Part shown: positions 8,764 through 17,902 of the stretch, piece by piece
Position numbering within the stretch: the stretch's first letter is position 1
Layout of the letters: each line of letters starts with the position of its first letter
Position numbers and translations under genes: made by a program
The notes under the pieces: model-generated
Database searches by the model: none
What the model was told of the DNA's origin: nothing
What the model saw: only the letters and a program-made list of their open reading frames with translations
Assembly (NCBI RefSeq): GCF_900155655.1
Contig: NZ_LT706987.1
Span: 308,729 to 372,728 of the forward strand
Source of the DNA: Prevotella ihumii
GTDB lineage: Bacteria > Bacteroidota > Bacteroidia > Bacteroidales > Bacteroidaceae
Direction: 5' to 3'
DNA: 64,000 nucleotides

Positions 8764-10353
8764 TTATTTACGTTCGTTAGCGTGTTTTATATAGTCTACG
8801 GTGTAATGAAGGCCTCTACTCTCTTTGCGCTCTATGGCTTGTCGAGTGATAAGATACCCCACGTTTATCATATTTCTAAGTTCGCAGATGTTGCGTGTAG
8901 CTTTCACACTCTTAAAGAGCTGTTCTGTTTCCTCGTAAAGCAAGTCGAGTCTGCTCCACGCACGTCGCAATCGGAGGTTGCTGCGTACAATTCCTACATA
9001 GTTGCTCATCACCTCGCCCACCTCTTTTGCACTGTGTGTGATAAGCACTTTTTCCTCGTTGGTCATTGTACCCTCGTCGTTCCATTCGGGCAAAGTTCGG
9101 TTAATGGCATATTGGTCTATCATCTCCAAGGAATGTTGTGCAGCCGCTTTGGCATACACTACAGCCTCGATAAGCGAATTGCTTGCCAATCGGTTGCCAC
9201 CGTGAAGCCCAGTACAAGCACATTCGCCCACAGCGTAAAGCCTATGAATAGAACTCTCTCCGTGTAAATCCACCTTAATCCCACCACACATATAATGCGC
9301 ACTCGGACACACGGGGATAAAGTCTTTGGTGATGTCGATACCTATTTGTTTGCATTTCTCATAAATGTTAGGGAAATGGCGTTTGGTTTCTGCGGCATCT
9401 TTATGCGTTACATCGAGGCAAACGTGCGAAAGACCGTTGATCTTCATTTCGTGGTCGATGGCACGAGCCACAATGTCGCGAGGGGCAAGCGACAAACGTT
9501 CGTCATACTTGTGCATAAACGCTTCGCCTGTAGGAAGACGTAAGATGCCCCCATACCCACGCATAGCCTCTGTGATAAGGAAAGCAGGGTGGGTTTCGGC
9601 AGGATTGTAAAGCACTGTAGGGTGAAACTGTACAAACTCCATATTCTCAACCGTACCTTTGGCACGATACACCATTGCGATGCCATCGCCTGTGGCTATG
9701 TTGGGATTAGATGTAGTAGCGTAAACCGCCCCTGTACCTCCTGTTGCCATCAGTGTAACCTTGCTGAGAAACGTGTCCACCTTTTGGGTACGAGGATTGA
9801 GTACGTATGCCCCATAACATTCTATGTCTGCCGTGCGTCGAGTTACCTGCATACCAAGGTGATGTTGGGTGATAATCTCTACTGCGAAATGATTTTCGAG
9901 TACAGTAATATTAGCGTGATGGCTTACGGCTTCAATCAAAGCACGTTGAATTTCGGCACCCGTATCGTCAGCGTGATGCAAGATGCGAAACTCGCTATGC
10001 CCTCCTTCACGATGCAAGTCGTACACACCATTGCCATTCTTTTGAAAGTTTACCCCCCAATCTACCAAGTCTTTGATAGCTTCGGGCGCATTTTCTACCA
10101 CAAATCTCACCACATCAGGGTCGGAGATGTAGTCGCCAGCAACAATAGTATCTTTGATATGCTTGTCAAAAGTATCTTTCTCAAAGTTAGTAACAGCAGC
10201 TATACCCCCTTGCGCCTTAGCCGTATTGGCTTCGTCGAGCGTGGTTTTGCATATCAGTGCTACTTTTCCTTTCCCGCTATTGGCTACCTTGAGTGCGTAC
10301 GCCATACCTGCCACGCCAGCTCCAATAACAAGGAAGTCATATTCATAAATCAT
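8764..10353 (-). CDS. nadB: L-aspartate oxidase
   Basis: FAD-dependent oxidation of L-aspartate to iminoaspartate, which NadA consumes. The 529 residues have the N-terminal dinucleotide motif (VIGAGVAGMAYAL, residues about 10-22), the HREGGHSEFRILHHADDTG substrate loop, and GMEFVQFHPT-like and LHGGNRLASNSL motifs of the succinate dehydrogenase/fumarate reductase flavoprotein family. The family member is fixed by the nadA-nadC context. It is the first gene of the operon. I saw no NadR-type operator or riboswitch upstream. Confidence 0.96.
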   Translation of the reverse strand: MIYEYDFLVIGAGVAGMAYALKVANSGKGKVALICKTTLDEANTAKAQGGIAAVTNFEKDTFDKHIKDTIVAGDYISDPDVVRFVVENAPEAIKDLVDWGVNFQKNGNGVYDLHREGGHSEFRILHHADDTGAEIQRALIEAVSHHANITVLENHFAVEIITQHHLGMQVTRRTADIECYGAYVLNPRTQKVDTFLSKVTLMATGGTGAVYATTSNPNIATGDGIAMVYRAKGTVENMEFVQFHPTVLYNPAETHPAFLITEAMRGYGGILRLPTGEAFMHKYDERLSLAPRDIVARAIDHEMKINGLSHVCLDVTHKDAAETKRHFPNIYEKCKQIGIDITKDFIPVCPSAHYMCGGIKVDLHGESSIHRLYAVGECACTGLHGGNRLASNSLIEAVVYAKAAAQHSLEMIDQYAINRTLPEWNDEGTMTNEEKVLITHSAKEVGEVMSNYVGIVRSNLRLRRAWSRLDLLYEETEQLFKSVKATRNICELRNMINVGYLITRQAIERKESRGLHYTVDYIKHANERK

Positions 10354-10375
10354 AATATGAGTTTATTAGGTTGGT

Positions 10376-10384
10376 GCAAAATTA
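10376..10384 (-). promoter_or_regulatory. nadBAC promoter, -7 element
   Basis: The reverse strand reads TAATTTTGC, about 23 bp before the nadB ATG, giving a short leader. It is well placed to drive the three-gene operon. Confidence 0.65.
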
Positions 10385-10762
10385 ATAAAAAAAGAATAAA
10401 CTGCCATATTTTCAGCTATTTATTATTTGATGGAGATTGAATTTTGAGTAGGAATGAAGCTTATAAAATGTAAAAGATAGACGATAGGATGAGGTAATGT
10501 GAAAGATATTAACACTTGTTTACGATTGATGCTTGAAATGTTAAAACACAGACGAATTAAGGCGATTAAAATGAACGAACGAGAAGTTGATGGCGTATGA
10601 ATGATATATGAGAGGGTAAATGTAAGTATTTGATATATAACGTTTTAGTTCGTATGCCTGCTTGTTTGCTCCGTCTTTTAATAATGTTTTTGAGGTGTTT
10701 TGGAACGTTTTACGTATTAAATCGTGCAATTTTTACCCATCTTAGACCTAAAAACACGTTGT

Positions 10763-10844
10763 CAAAGTTGAACTTTAGCACCCTCAAAGTTGAACTTTGA
10801 CCCTCTAAAACATATATGTTTGACAATTCCAAAGTTGAACTTTG
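10763..10844. repeat. Palindrome cluster, copy B (box-less variant)
   Basis: Four palindromes: CAAAGTTGAACTTTA (10763-10777), CAAAGTTGAACTTTG (10785-10799), AAACATATATGTTT (10808-10821) and CAAAGTTGAACTTTG (10830-10844). The type order is the reverse of the other copies, with the GTTGAAC type dominating. I find no GGAAGAATAGAACAAT box within 250 bp on either side. It lies between the divergent genes nadB and the dipeptidase. The rest of the 10.36-11.12 kb gap holds only the two promoters. Confidence 0.8.
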
Positions 10845-11077
10845 GCACGAATACCCCTTGTTTCCCACTTTTTTAGACTTCTATTTGTAGATTTCAAATG
10901 TTAAAATGCTACTTCTGAAACATTTTTAAGTGAAACCGCTAAAATAGATTTCTGTACCCTACACCTCCCCCGATATGCTGTTGTGCGATGAATAGAAATG
11001 TGTGAAAAGACTACCTAAAAATAGGTAATTTGTATATTAATATTCGTTTTTTCATCTTCTTTCTCAGATATTATCCT

Positions 11078-11086
11078 TATATTTGC
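11078..11086 (+). promoter_or_regulatory. Dipeptidase promoter, -7 element
   Basis: TATATTTGC matches TAnnTTTGC and lies 33 bp before the chosen ATG at 11120. It rules out the longer reading frame that opens at 11030, because that start would lie upstream of the transcript. Confidence 0.65.
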
Positions 11087-11119
11087 GAGAAGAAATATTT
11101 AATAACAAAATCTAAAGAT

Positions 11120-12559
11120 ATGAAGAAAAATAAAGCAATAGTAAGCAATCTCCCATCAGAGTGTACAACAATAATTGTTGGTCAGGATATGACAGCCGAC
11201 GGCTCAATGCTCGTGGCACGCTCTGAAGACTGGGACGCTATGGAAGCAAAGAACTACGAAATTTACGAAGACACAAAGAACGGAGCTACCGAATATGTAG
11301 CCAAAGACAGCCCATTCCGCTGCGAACTGCCTGCTGAGGCTCTTGGTTATAGCGCATTAGCTCCATACTGTCTGCCTAACCATTGGGGTAGTGCAGGCTT
11401 CAACACTGCTGGTGTGGGTATGAGTGCTACGGAAAGCATTTTCAGCAATGATGCCGTGTTGACCTTCGACCCATTGGTAGAGACGGGTATTGCCGAAAAT
11501 GCTGTGTTCAATGTGGTGTTGCCTTACGTCAAAACCGCACGCGAAGGTGTAGAACGATTGGGTATGCTCATCGAAAAGCACGGTATAGCCGAAGGCTTTG
11601 GTATCGGTTTTGTGGACAATAAGGAAATATGGTATTTGGAAACAGCCTGCGGACATCGTTGGTTGGCTTGCAAGATGCCTAAAGACCAATACTTTGTAAC
11701 GGGCAATCAGAGCCGCTTCCGTAAGTACAACCCATTGGATACAGAAAACTATATGGCATCTGCCGACCTCTTAGAGTTTGCAGAAAAGAACGGATTGTAC
11801 GACCCTAAGAAGGGTGAGTTCGATTTCCACGAAGTGTATGCACGCGACATCAAGCTTGATACCACTTACAATTATCCACGTGTGTGGGGCTTGCAAGGAA
11901 TGTTCTCGCCAAGCATCAAGAACGATGTAACCAAGAACACCTTCCCTGTGTATGCAAAGGCAGAACAACCTATAAGCATTACCGATATGCGCAAGGCTTT
12001 CCGCTTTCACTACGACAATACCGACCACGACCCATATTTGCACAGCAATCCTAAGGAAGTGTATCGCCCTGTATCTATTTTCCGTACCACGCAGACCCAC
12101 ATTCTTCAGGTTCGTCCCGAATTGCCACAAGCTATTGGCTGTGTCAACTATGTAGCTATGGGTATGGCAGACTTAGGACTCTTCCTCCCATTGTATCAAG
12201 GTATTACCTCTTATCCTGAAGCCTATACCAAGGGAACAAACGTGGCAAGTGTAGACTCGGCTTATTGGAAGTTCCGCAAGGTGATGACCCTCGGAATGGT
12301 AAACTACAACAAGTATGCACCTATTATTAAGGAGGCTTACCTCAAGTTTGAAGCTGAAACCGACCAGCGTCAGCGTGAAATGGAGGAAGAATATTTGCGC
12401 ATATACAAGACACAACCCTTGCACGCAAAGGATATGTTGCAAGCATTCTCAGACAATATCCTGACCAAGGCATTAGAACTTGCTGACCGCTTGCAAGAAC
12501 AGCTCTTTACCGAACTGACAAAGGATATTCAAGCAGAGTATCTGTTCCACGGCGCATAA
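11120..12559 (+). CDS. C69 family dipeptidase (PepD-like)
   Basis: Ntn-hydrolase-fold dipeptidase, 479 residues from the ATG at 11120. I chose this start over 11030 because a promoter lies between them. The likely catalytic cysteine is Cys15 in SECTTIIVGQDMTADGSM, which would become N-terminal after removal of a 14-residue propeptide. The ARSEDWD segment follows, as is usual for C69. There is no signal peptide, whereas many Bacteroidota relatives carry one, so this copy looks cytoplasmic. It stands alone and is followed by a hairpin at 12588-12615. Substrate unknown. Confidence 0.85.
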   Translation: MKKNKAIVSNLPSECTTIIVGQDMTADGSMLVARSEDWDAMEAKNYEIYEDTKNGATEYVAKDSPFRCELPAEALGYSALAPYCLPNHWGSAGFNTAGVGMSATESIFSNDAVLTFDPLVETGIAENAVFNVVLPYVKTAREGVERLGMLIEKHGIAEGFGIGFVDNKEIWYLETACGHRWLACKMPKDQYFVTGNQSRFRKYNPLDTENYMASADLLEFAEKNGLYDPKKGEFDFHEVYARDIKLDTTYNYPRVWGLQGMFSPSIKNDVTKNTFPVYAKAEQPISITDMRKAFRFHYDNTDHDPYLHSNPKEVYRPVSIFRTTQTHILQVRPELPQAIGCVNYVAMGMADLGLFLPLYQGITSYPEAYTKGTNVASVDSAYWKFRKVMTLGMVNYNKYAPIIKEAYLKFEAETDQRQREMEEEYLRIYKTQPLHAKDMLQAFSDNILTKALELADRLQEQLFTELTKDIQAEYLFHGA

Positions 12560-12587
12560 GTTCTTAACTAAGTATTATATGTTATAG

Positions 12588-12615
12588 CCATCGAAGGAAT
12601 GAAAGCCTTCGATGG
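12588..12615 (+). terminator. Hairpin after the dipeptidase gene
   Basis: A perfect 10-bp stem, CCATCGAAGG / CCTTCGATGG, with an 8-nt loop, 28 bp after the stop. The T-run that follows is weak (TATTGTTA). Confidence 0.6.
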
Positions 12616-12624
12616 TATTGTTAT

Positions 12625-12734
12625 AAGGCTGGTTCTATAAATTACCACCGCATATCGTCATTAAACCCAAAACGGCCATTAGACCAGTCGGACTTGTCTG
12701 ATACGTCCGACTGGTCTAACGTCCGATTTGGGTT
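12625..12734. repeat. Composite repeat: GGTTCTATAAATTA arm joined to a nested inverted repeat
   Basis: A GGCTGGTTCTATAAATTACC arm (from about 12627, the same family as 57537-57667) runs straight into a nested hairpin. Its outer arms are AACCCAAAACGG / CCGATTTGGGTT (12666-12733). Its inner 13-bp arms AGACCAGTCGGAC (12681-12693) and GTCCGACTGGTCT (12705-12717) pair perfectly. The inner arms use the same GTCGGAC vocabulary as the tandem repeats at 21762 and 41258. No gene is present here. Confidence 0.75.
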
Positions 12735-12953
12735 AAAAAGGTTGAAAGAAGAGTGATTGGCAAGCAAAAGAAAAAATGAGAGAAATGCTGTCTTTATAAA
12801 AGATTATCGAGTTATGTATATATAAATAAGGTGTAATTGCAACCATTAGGATTGAGCAAAAGGATAGTAAAGAAATATTCTGAGAAAAAAATAACTCAAT
12901 GCTAATGTGCTACTTTTTTTGATTTAATTTGCTTATAATCAGAAAAATATTAG

Positions 12954-12962
12954 TAACTTTGC
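12954..12962 (+). promoter_or_regulatory. yceD-rpmF-fabH promoter, -7 element
   Basis: TAACTTTGC, with a TTTG at 12928-12931 that may serve as the -33 element. Only 9 bp separate its end from the yceD ATG, so the transcript would have a leader of a few nucleotides at most. Confidence 0.65.
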
Positions 12963-12971
12963 ACACCGATT

Positions 12972-13493
12972 ATGGACTTGGATACCCTTAAAATAGATTT
13001 GAAGGGTCTGAAAGAAGGCTTAAATAGCTTTGAGTTCGACCTCGATGATGCTTACTTTAAGGCAGTTAACGCTCCTGAAGTGAGTTGTGGAAGTGTGCAC
13101 GTGTCGTTGGATATAGTGCGCACTGAAAGCGATTATTTCACATTAGATTTCCACGAAGAAGGTACGGTAATCGTTCCGTGCGACCTCTGTTTGGAAGATA
13201 TGGAGCAACCTTTTGAGACTTCACAACGTCTCGAAGCTAAGTTTGGAATTGAATACTCAGAGGAAGACGACCTTGTAACGGTGGCCGAGAACGAAGGAAT
13301 ACTCGATGTTACGTGGTTCGTTTACGAGTTTATAGTCCTCTCACTTCCTATCAAGCATGTGCATGCACCTGGAAAATGCAACCCTGCTATGATAAAAGCT
13401 CTTGAAGAGCACTCTGCTACCCGAATCAGTGAGGAAGATGAGCGTAAACCTATAGACCCCCGCTGGGAAGCTCTATTAAAATTAAAAAAATAA
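12972..13493 (+). CDS. yceD: YceD/DUF177 family protein
   Basis: Conserved 173-residue protein almost always encoded just before rpmF. In other bacteria and plastids the family is linked to 23S rRNA accumulation. It has the CDLC pair (VPCDLCLEDMEQP, residues about 73-85) and an acidic C-terminal region ending DPRWEALLKL. It is 22 bp upstream of rpmF. The start follows directly on a promoter, suggesting a near-leaderless message. Function in this organism is inferred from the family and neighbour. Confidence 0.88.
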   Translation: MDLDTLKIDLKGLKEGLNSFEFDLDDAYFKAVNAPEVSCGSVHVSLDIVRTESDYFTLDFHEEGTVIVPCDLCLEDMEQPFETSQRLEAKFGIEYSEEDDLVTVAENEGILDVTWFVYEFIVLSLPIKHVHAPGKCNPAMIKALEEHSATRISEEDERKPIDPRWEALLKLKK

Positions 13494-13515
13494 AATATTA
13501 AACGATTAAAAAATT

Positions 13516-13701
13516 ATGGCACATCCTAAAAGAAGACAGTCAAAGACTCGTACACTCAAAAGAAGAACTCACGATAAGGCAGTAGCTCCTACATTGGCAT
13601 TATGTCCTAACTGTGGTGCTTATCACGTGTACCACACAGTTTGCCCAACTTGTGGATATTACCGCGGTAAGATTGCTATCGTTAAGGAAACAGCCGAATA
13701 A
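13516..13701 (+). CDS. rpmF: 50S ribosomal protein L32
   Basis: Small zinc-ribbon protein of the large subunit, 61 residues. It begins AHPKRRQSKTRTLKRR and has CPNCGAYH ... CPTCGYYRG, the zinc-binding (C+) form with all four cysteines. Its stop overlaps the fabH start by one base (TAATG). Confidence 0.97.
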   Translation: MAHPKRRQSKTRTLKRRTHDKAVAPTLALCPNCGAYHVYHTVCPTCGYYRGKIAIVKETAE

Positions 13702-14720
13702 TGAACAAAATCAACGCAATCATCACAGGCGTCGCAGGGTATGTGCCCGACTATGTCCTCAATAATGAGGAATTGTCAAGAATGGTAGATACTAACGACG
13801 AATGGATAACTGCTCGTACTGGTATCAAAGAACGCCGCATCTTAACAGAAGAGGGCTTGGGTACCAGTTATATGGCTCGAAAGGCAGCAAAACTGCTCCT
13901 TGAGAAGACGGGCGTTGATCCTGATAGTGTTGATGCTGTTATTGTTGCAACCACAACCCCTGACTACGTTCACCCATCTACAGCGTCCATCGTTTTAGGT
14001 AAGTTGGGACTCAAGAATGCTTTTGCTTTTGATTTCTCAGCGGCGTGCTGTGGGTTTATGTATGCTTTTGATGTCGCAGCGAATATGATTCAAAGCGGTA
14101 GGCATAAGCGTATCATCGTGATTGGTGCTGACAAGATGTCTGCCATCACCGACTATAAAGACCGTGCTACGTGCGCCTTGTTTGGCGATGGAGCGGGTGC
14201 TGTAATGGTTGAAGGTACAGAAGAAGAGGGCATAGGACTGATGGACTCTTATCATCGCACTGATGGTAAAGGACTTCCATTCTTACATATCAAGGCTGGT
14301 GGTTCGGTTTGCCCATCTTCACAATTTACAGTTGACCATCGCTTACACTACACCTATCAAGAAGGACGTACTGTGTTCAAGTATGCAGTTACTGCAATGG
14401 CTGACGATTGTAAATTGGTAGCTGAAAAAAATAACCTCACCGCTGATGATATTGATTACGTTGTAAGCCATCAAGCAAATCTACGTATCATTGAAGCAGT
14501 TGCAAAACGTGTGGGCGTACCAATGGATAAGGTGCTTGTAAACATTCAGCGTTATGGTAATACCAGTGCTGCTTGTATGCCTTTAGTGCTCTGGGACTTC
14601 GAGTCAAAGCTCAAGAAAGGCGATACAATGATGTTTACTGCATTTGCAGCAGGTTTTGCTCACGGTGCTTTGTATTATAAGTGGGCATACGATGGAGCAA
14701 CAGCAGCAACAAAGAAATAA
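13701..14720 (+). CDS. fabH: 3-oxoacyl-[acyl-carrier-protein] synthase III (FabH)
   Basis: Starts fatty-acid synthesis by condensing acetyl-CoA (or a branched-chain acyl-CoA) with malonyl-ACP. The 339 residues show the catalytic triad of KAS III: Cys in FDFSAACCGFMYA, His in SHQANLRII and Asn in RYGNTSAAC. Start and stop overlap with rpmF implies translational coupling. plsX, which often separates rpmF and fabH in other phyla, is not in this cluster. Confidence 0.96.
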   Translation: MNKINAIITGVAGYVPDYVLNNEELSRMVDTNDEWITARTGIKERRILTEEGLGTSYMARKAAKLLLEKTGVDPDSVDAVIVATTTPDYVHPSTASIVLGKLGLKNAFAFDFSAACCGFMYAFDVAANMIQSGRHKRIIVIGADKMSAITDYKDRATCALFGDGAGAVMVEGTEEEGIGLMDSYHRTDGKGLPFLHIKAGGSVCPSSQFTVDHRLHYTYQEGRTVFKYAVTAMADDCKLVAEKNNLTADDIDYVVSHQANLRIIEAVAKRVGVPMDKVLVNIQRYGNTSAACMPLVLWDFESKLKKGDTMMFTAFAAGFAHGALYYKWAYDGATAATKK

Positions 14721-14746
14721 GAACTCTAAGTATTTCAGATACTCAA

Positions 14747-14786
14747 TACGCATCTTTCTTTAACCATAAAGATAGGTGCGTTTTTT
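14747..14786 (+). terminator. Hairpin with T-run between fabH and era
   Basis: Imperfect stem ACGCATCTTT / AAGATAGGTGCGT followed by TTTTTT. It may end part of the transcription before era. Confidence 0.55.
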
Positions 14787-14807
14787 AGGTTAAAAGCAAA
14801 TAACAAT

Positions 14808-15689
14808 ATGCATAAAGCAGGATTTGTAAACATCGTAGGTAATCCCAATGTGGGCAAAAGCACATTGATGAACCAGCTTGTGGGCGAGAAAATAAGCATT
14901 GCCACATTCAAAGCGCAGACAACACGTCATCGCATTATGGGCATTGTCAATACGGAGGATATGCAGATAGTATTCTCTGATACCCCTGGAGTATTGAAGC
15001 CAAACTACAAAATGCAAGAGATGATGTTGCATTTCTCAGAGTCTGCACTTGCCGATGCTGATATTTTGCTCTATGTAACAGATGTTATTGAGAAGCCAGA
15101 AAAGAATATCGACTTCTTAGAAAAGGTAGCTAAGATGACTATTCCTGTTATCTTGCTTATCAACAAGATTGATGAAAGCAATCAAAAAACATTGGTTGAA
15201 TTGGTTGAAAGATGGCATACTCTACTCCCAAAGGCAGAGATTTTGCCTATTTCGGCTACAAATAAGTTTGGCACAGATGCACTGATGAAGCGCATACAGG
15301 AACTTTTGCCTGAAAGCCCTGCATATTTTGACAAAGACCAATTGACAGATAAGCCTGCACGATTTTTTGTCACAGAGATAATACGTGAAAAGATTTTACG
15401 TTATTACGACAAGGAAGTGCCTTATTCGGTTGAGGTTGTAGTGGAACGTTTCAAAGAGGACGAAAAGCAAATACACATCAATGCAGTTATCTATGTAGAA
15501 CGTGACAGTCAGAAAGGTATCATCATCGGGCATCAAGGACAAGCTTTAAAGAAAGTATCAACCGAGGCTCGCAAAAGCTTAGAGAAGTTCTTTGATAAGA
15601 AAATATTCCTTGAAACCTTTGTAAAGGTGGACAAAGATTGGCGCAACTCGCAAAAGGAATTGAGCAACTTTGGATATAACCCAGAGTAA
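14808..15689 (+). CDS. era: GTPase Era
   Basis: Essential GTPase that binds the 3' end of 16S rRNA during 30S assembly. The 293 residues have G1 [12 protein letters not shown] (about 11-22), G3 DTPGV, G4 NKID, and a C-terminal KH domain with the GxxG loop in GIIIGHQGQALKKVS. Length is normal. It lies between fabH and der in the usual Bacteroidota order. Confidence 0.97.
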   Translation: MHKAGFVNIVGNPNVGKSTLMNQLVGEKISIATFKAQTTRHRIMGIVNTEDMQIVFSDTPGVLKPNYKMQEMMLHFSESALADADILLYVTDVIEKPEKNIDFLEKVAKMTIPVILLINKIDESNQKTLVELVERWHTLLPKAEILPISATNKFGTDALMKRIQELLPESPAYFDKDQLTDKPARFFVTEIIREKILRYYDKEVPYSVEVVVERFKEDEKQIHINAVIYVERDSQKGIIIGHQGQALKKVSTEARKSLEKFFDKKIFLETFVKVDKDWRNSQKELSNFGYNPE

Positions 15690-16023
15690 AAACAAGTCGT
15701 TCAATACACTTAGCTTGACTTACAAGTTGACAATAGTTGTTCAGACGGATGTACAACTTAGTTTCTCAGCTTAAAGAATTATGCGTGTTGCATTTACGAC
15801 TTGACTTCTAAACAAAGAGAATTACGTTAGGCGTATTTACAACTTTGTCTTGCAAGCTTAGTAATCATAAATAATCAATTGCCCTGATTAGAAGGAGGGC
15901 ATACTCTCGCACGTGGCGAGGGCTGGAGACATTGGTCATCTTCGGCAAATATTCATTAAGGTGCGTGACCACACCTTAGACTCTCTTTACATCTTTATTC
16001 GAAGAGAGAAAAGACCGTTATAA
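15690..16023. other. 333-bp gap before der, no gene recognised
   Basis: No open frame or clear promoter is recognised. The second half contains locally self-complementary, GC-richer segments (about 15895-15975, with CTCGCACGTGGCGAG and AAGGTGCGTGACCACACCTT) that could fold in a der leader RNA. Confidence 0.4.
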
Positions 16024-17337
16024 ATGGCAAATTTAGTAGCAATCGTAGGTCGCCCAAATGTGGGTAAATCTACACTTTTCAATCGTTTAACACAAAGTCG
16101 TCGTGCTATCGTTAGTGATACGGCAGGAACAACTCGCGACCGCCAATATGGTAAATGTTCGTGGAACGGCAGAGAGTTCTCTGTTGTCGATACAGGCGGT
16201 TGGGTAGTCAATTCTGACGATATTTTTGAAGACGCTATACGCCGTCAAGTGCTTGTAGCGACCGAAGAAGCCGACTTTGTACTTTTCCTTGTAGACAACG
16301 AAACAGGTATTACCGATTGGGACGAGGACGTGGCGCAAATTCTTAGACGCAGCAAATTGCCCGTTATCCTTGTAGCAAACAAAGTTGATAACAGCGGCGA
16401 ATACTATCAGTCGGCAGAGTTTTACCGCCTTGGATTAGGAGAGCCTGTATGTATTAGTGCGCAGACAGGTAGCGGTACGGGCGACCTTTTGGACCTCCTT
16501 TTGGAACGTTTGCAAAATCTTCCTGACGAGGTTGTCGAAGACGAGATACCACGCTTTGCAGTAGTAGGTCGTCCTAATGCAGGCAAATCGAGCCTTATCA
16601 ATGCGTTTATAGGCGAGGATCGCAACATCGTAACCGAAATTGCAGGTACAACACGTGATAGTATTTACACACGATACAACAAGTTTGGTTTCGATTTCTA
16701 CCTTGTTGACACCGCTGGTATTCGTCGTAAGAATAAAGTAACTGAAGATTTGGAATTTTATTCTGTGATGCGTTCTATCCGAAGTATCGAAAATTCGGAC
16801 GTGTGTATCCTAATGATTGATGCTACCCGTGGCATTGAAGCACAGGATATGAACATCTTTCAGCTTATTCAGCGCAATAACAAGAGTCTTGTGGTTGTAG
16901 TGAACAAGTGGGATTTGGTGCAAGATAAGGACCAAAAGGTTATCAAAACATTCGAGAACGCTATACGTCAGCGTATGGCACCATTCGTCGATTTCCCTAT
17001 CATCTTTGCATCGGCTGTAACCAAGCAACGCATCTTTAAGATACTTGATGTAGCAGAAGAGGTGTATCGAAATCGTAAGATACACATTGGAACAACCAAA
17101 CTAAACGAAGTATTGTTGCCAATTATTGAAGCTACACCACCACCATCGGTAAAAGGAAAGTATATTAAGATAAAGTATTGTTCACAGTTGCCTAACACAC
17201 AGATACCTTCTTTCGTGTTCTATGCCAACCTGCCACAATACATTCGTGAACCTTATAGACGTTTCTTAGAGAACAAAATACGCGAACATTGGCATCTTAC
17301 AGGTAGCCCAATACACGTGTTTATCCGTCAAAAGTAA
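16024..17337 (+). CDS. der: Ribosome biogenesis GTPase Der (EngA)
   Basis: Tandem-GTPase needed for 50S subunit maturation. The 437 residues carry two G domains, with G1 motifs [12 protein letters not shown] (near residue 9) and [12 protein letters not shown] (near residue 182), each followed by DTGG/DTAG and NKVD/NKWD motifs. A C-terminal KH-like domain follows. Length is typical. A 333-bp gap separates it from era. Confidence 0.97.
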   Translation: MANLVAIVGRPNVGKSTLFNRLTQSRRAIVSDTAGTTRDRQYGKCSWNGREFSVVDTGGWVVNSDDIFEDAIRRQVLVATEEADFVLFLVDNETGITDWDEDVAQILRRSKLPVILVANKVDNSGEYYQSAEFYRLGLGEPVCISAQTGSGTGDLLDLLLERLQNLPDEVVEDEIPRFAVVGRPNAGKSSLINAFIGEDRNIVTEIAGTTRDSIYTRYNKFGFDFYLVDTAGIRRKNKVTEDLEFYSVMRSIRSIENSDVCILMIDATRGIEAQDMNIFQLIQRNNKSLVVVVNKWDLVQDKDQKVIKTFENAIRQRMAPFVDFPIIFASAVTKQRIFKILDVAEEVYRNRKIHIGTTKLNEVLLPIIEATPPPSVKGKYIKIKYCSQLPNTQIPSFVFYANLPQYIREPYRRFLENKIREHWHLTGSPIHVFIRQK

Positions 17338-17347
17338 GTAGAATACA

Positions 17348-17746
17348 ATGCGTTACAAAGGACTTTTTCTTGCTATAGCGTTAGGCATTTTGGCTTCTTG
17401 TTCGAAAGAAAAGGAGATAGATCATAGTGCCATAGCTGCTAAGGCTGCACAACATTACTATGAGAATTTAGCTCACGGCAAGTTTGAGTTGTTTCTTGAT
17501 GGTACGAATATGGCAAAAAAGCTTCCAACCTCTTATCGTCAGCAGCTGATAGCTAATCTTGAGCGTTTTACAGAACAACAGCAGAAGGCGCATAGTGGTA
17601 TAAAATCTGTTTCAATAGCCAATGCCCAGTTCTTTGCAAAGGATAGTACAGCAAGCGTGTTTCTTATCTTACATTATGGCGACAGCAGTTCCGAACAAAT
17701 TGTAGTTCAAATGTTGAAGCGCAAAGACTTGTGGATAATGCGTTAA
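17348..17746 (+). CDS. Small lipoprotein of unknown function
   Basis: 132 residues with a lipoprotein signal peptide: a hydrophobic core (LFLAIALGILASC) with the lipobox cysteine at residue 18, followed by SKEKEID. The mature part resembles the small NTF2-like/DUF4878 class of Bacteroidota lipoproteins (HYYENLAHGKFELFLDG), but I cannot assign it firmly. It starts 10 bp after der, so it is probably co-transcribed with it. It is followed by a strong terminator. Confidence 0.75.
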   Translation: MRYKGLFLAIALGILASCSKEKEIDHSAIAAKAAQHYYENLAHGKFELFLDGTNMAKKLPTSYRQQLIANLERFTEQQQKAHSGIKSVSIANAQFFAKDSTASVFLILHYGDSSSEQIVVQMLKRKDLWIMR

Positions 17747-17791
17747 GCAATTTATCTTTTTAGTAAAAAAAATATAGCTATTAATGATTAA

Positions 17792-17825
17792 GTCTCCAAT
17801 CGAGGTTTTCGATTGGAGACTTTTT
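17792..17825 (+). terminator. Rho-independent terminator after the der operon
   Basis: Perfect 12-bp stem GTCTCCAATCGA / TCGATTGGAGAC with a 5-nt loop and TTTTT directly after. Because it spans the region around 17813, it also excludes a start there for the next gene. Confidence 0.9.
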
Positions 17826-17902
17826 GTTTCTCAAAATGTTGTGTATCTACTGAAAATGCGGTAAATTTGTATGCTAAAACCCAAATAAAACAGAACATTA
17901 TA

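Noticed and set aside
10541..10729. 62-codon reverse-strand open frame upstream of nadB
   Set aside because: No recognisable features, AT-rich composition and no promoter. It is treated as non-coding.
11030..11119. N-terminal extension of the C69 dipeptidase as a signal or membrane anchor
   Set aside because: The hydrophobic 30 codons overlap a good -7 promoter element. Homology-like sequence begins at the ATG at 11120.
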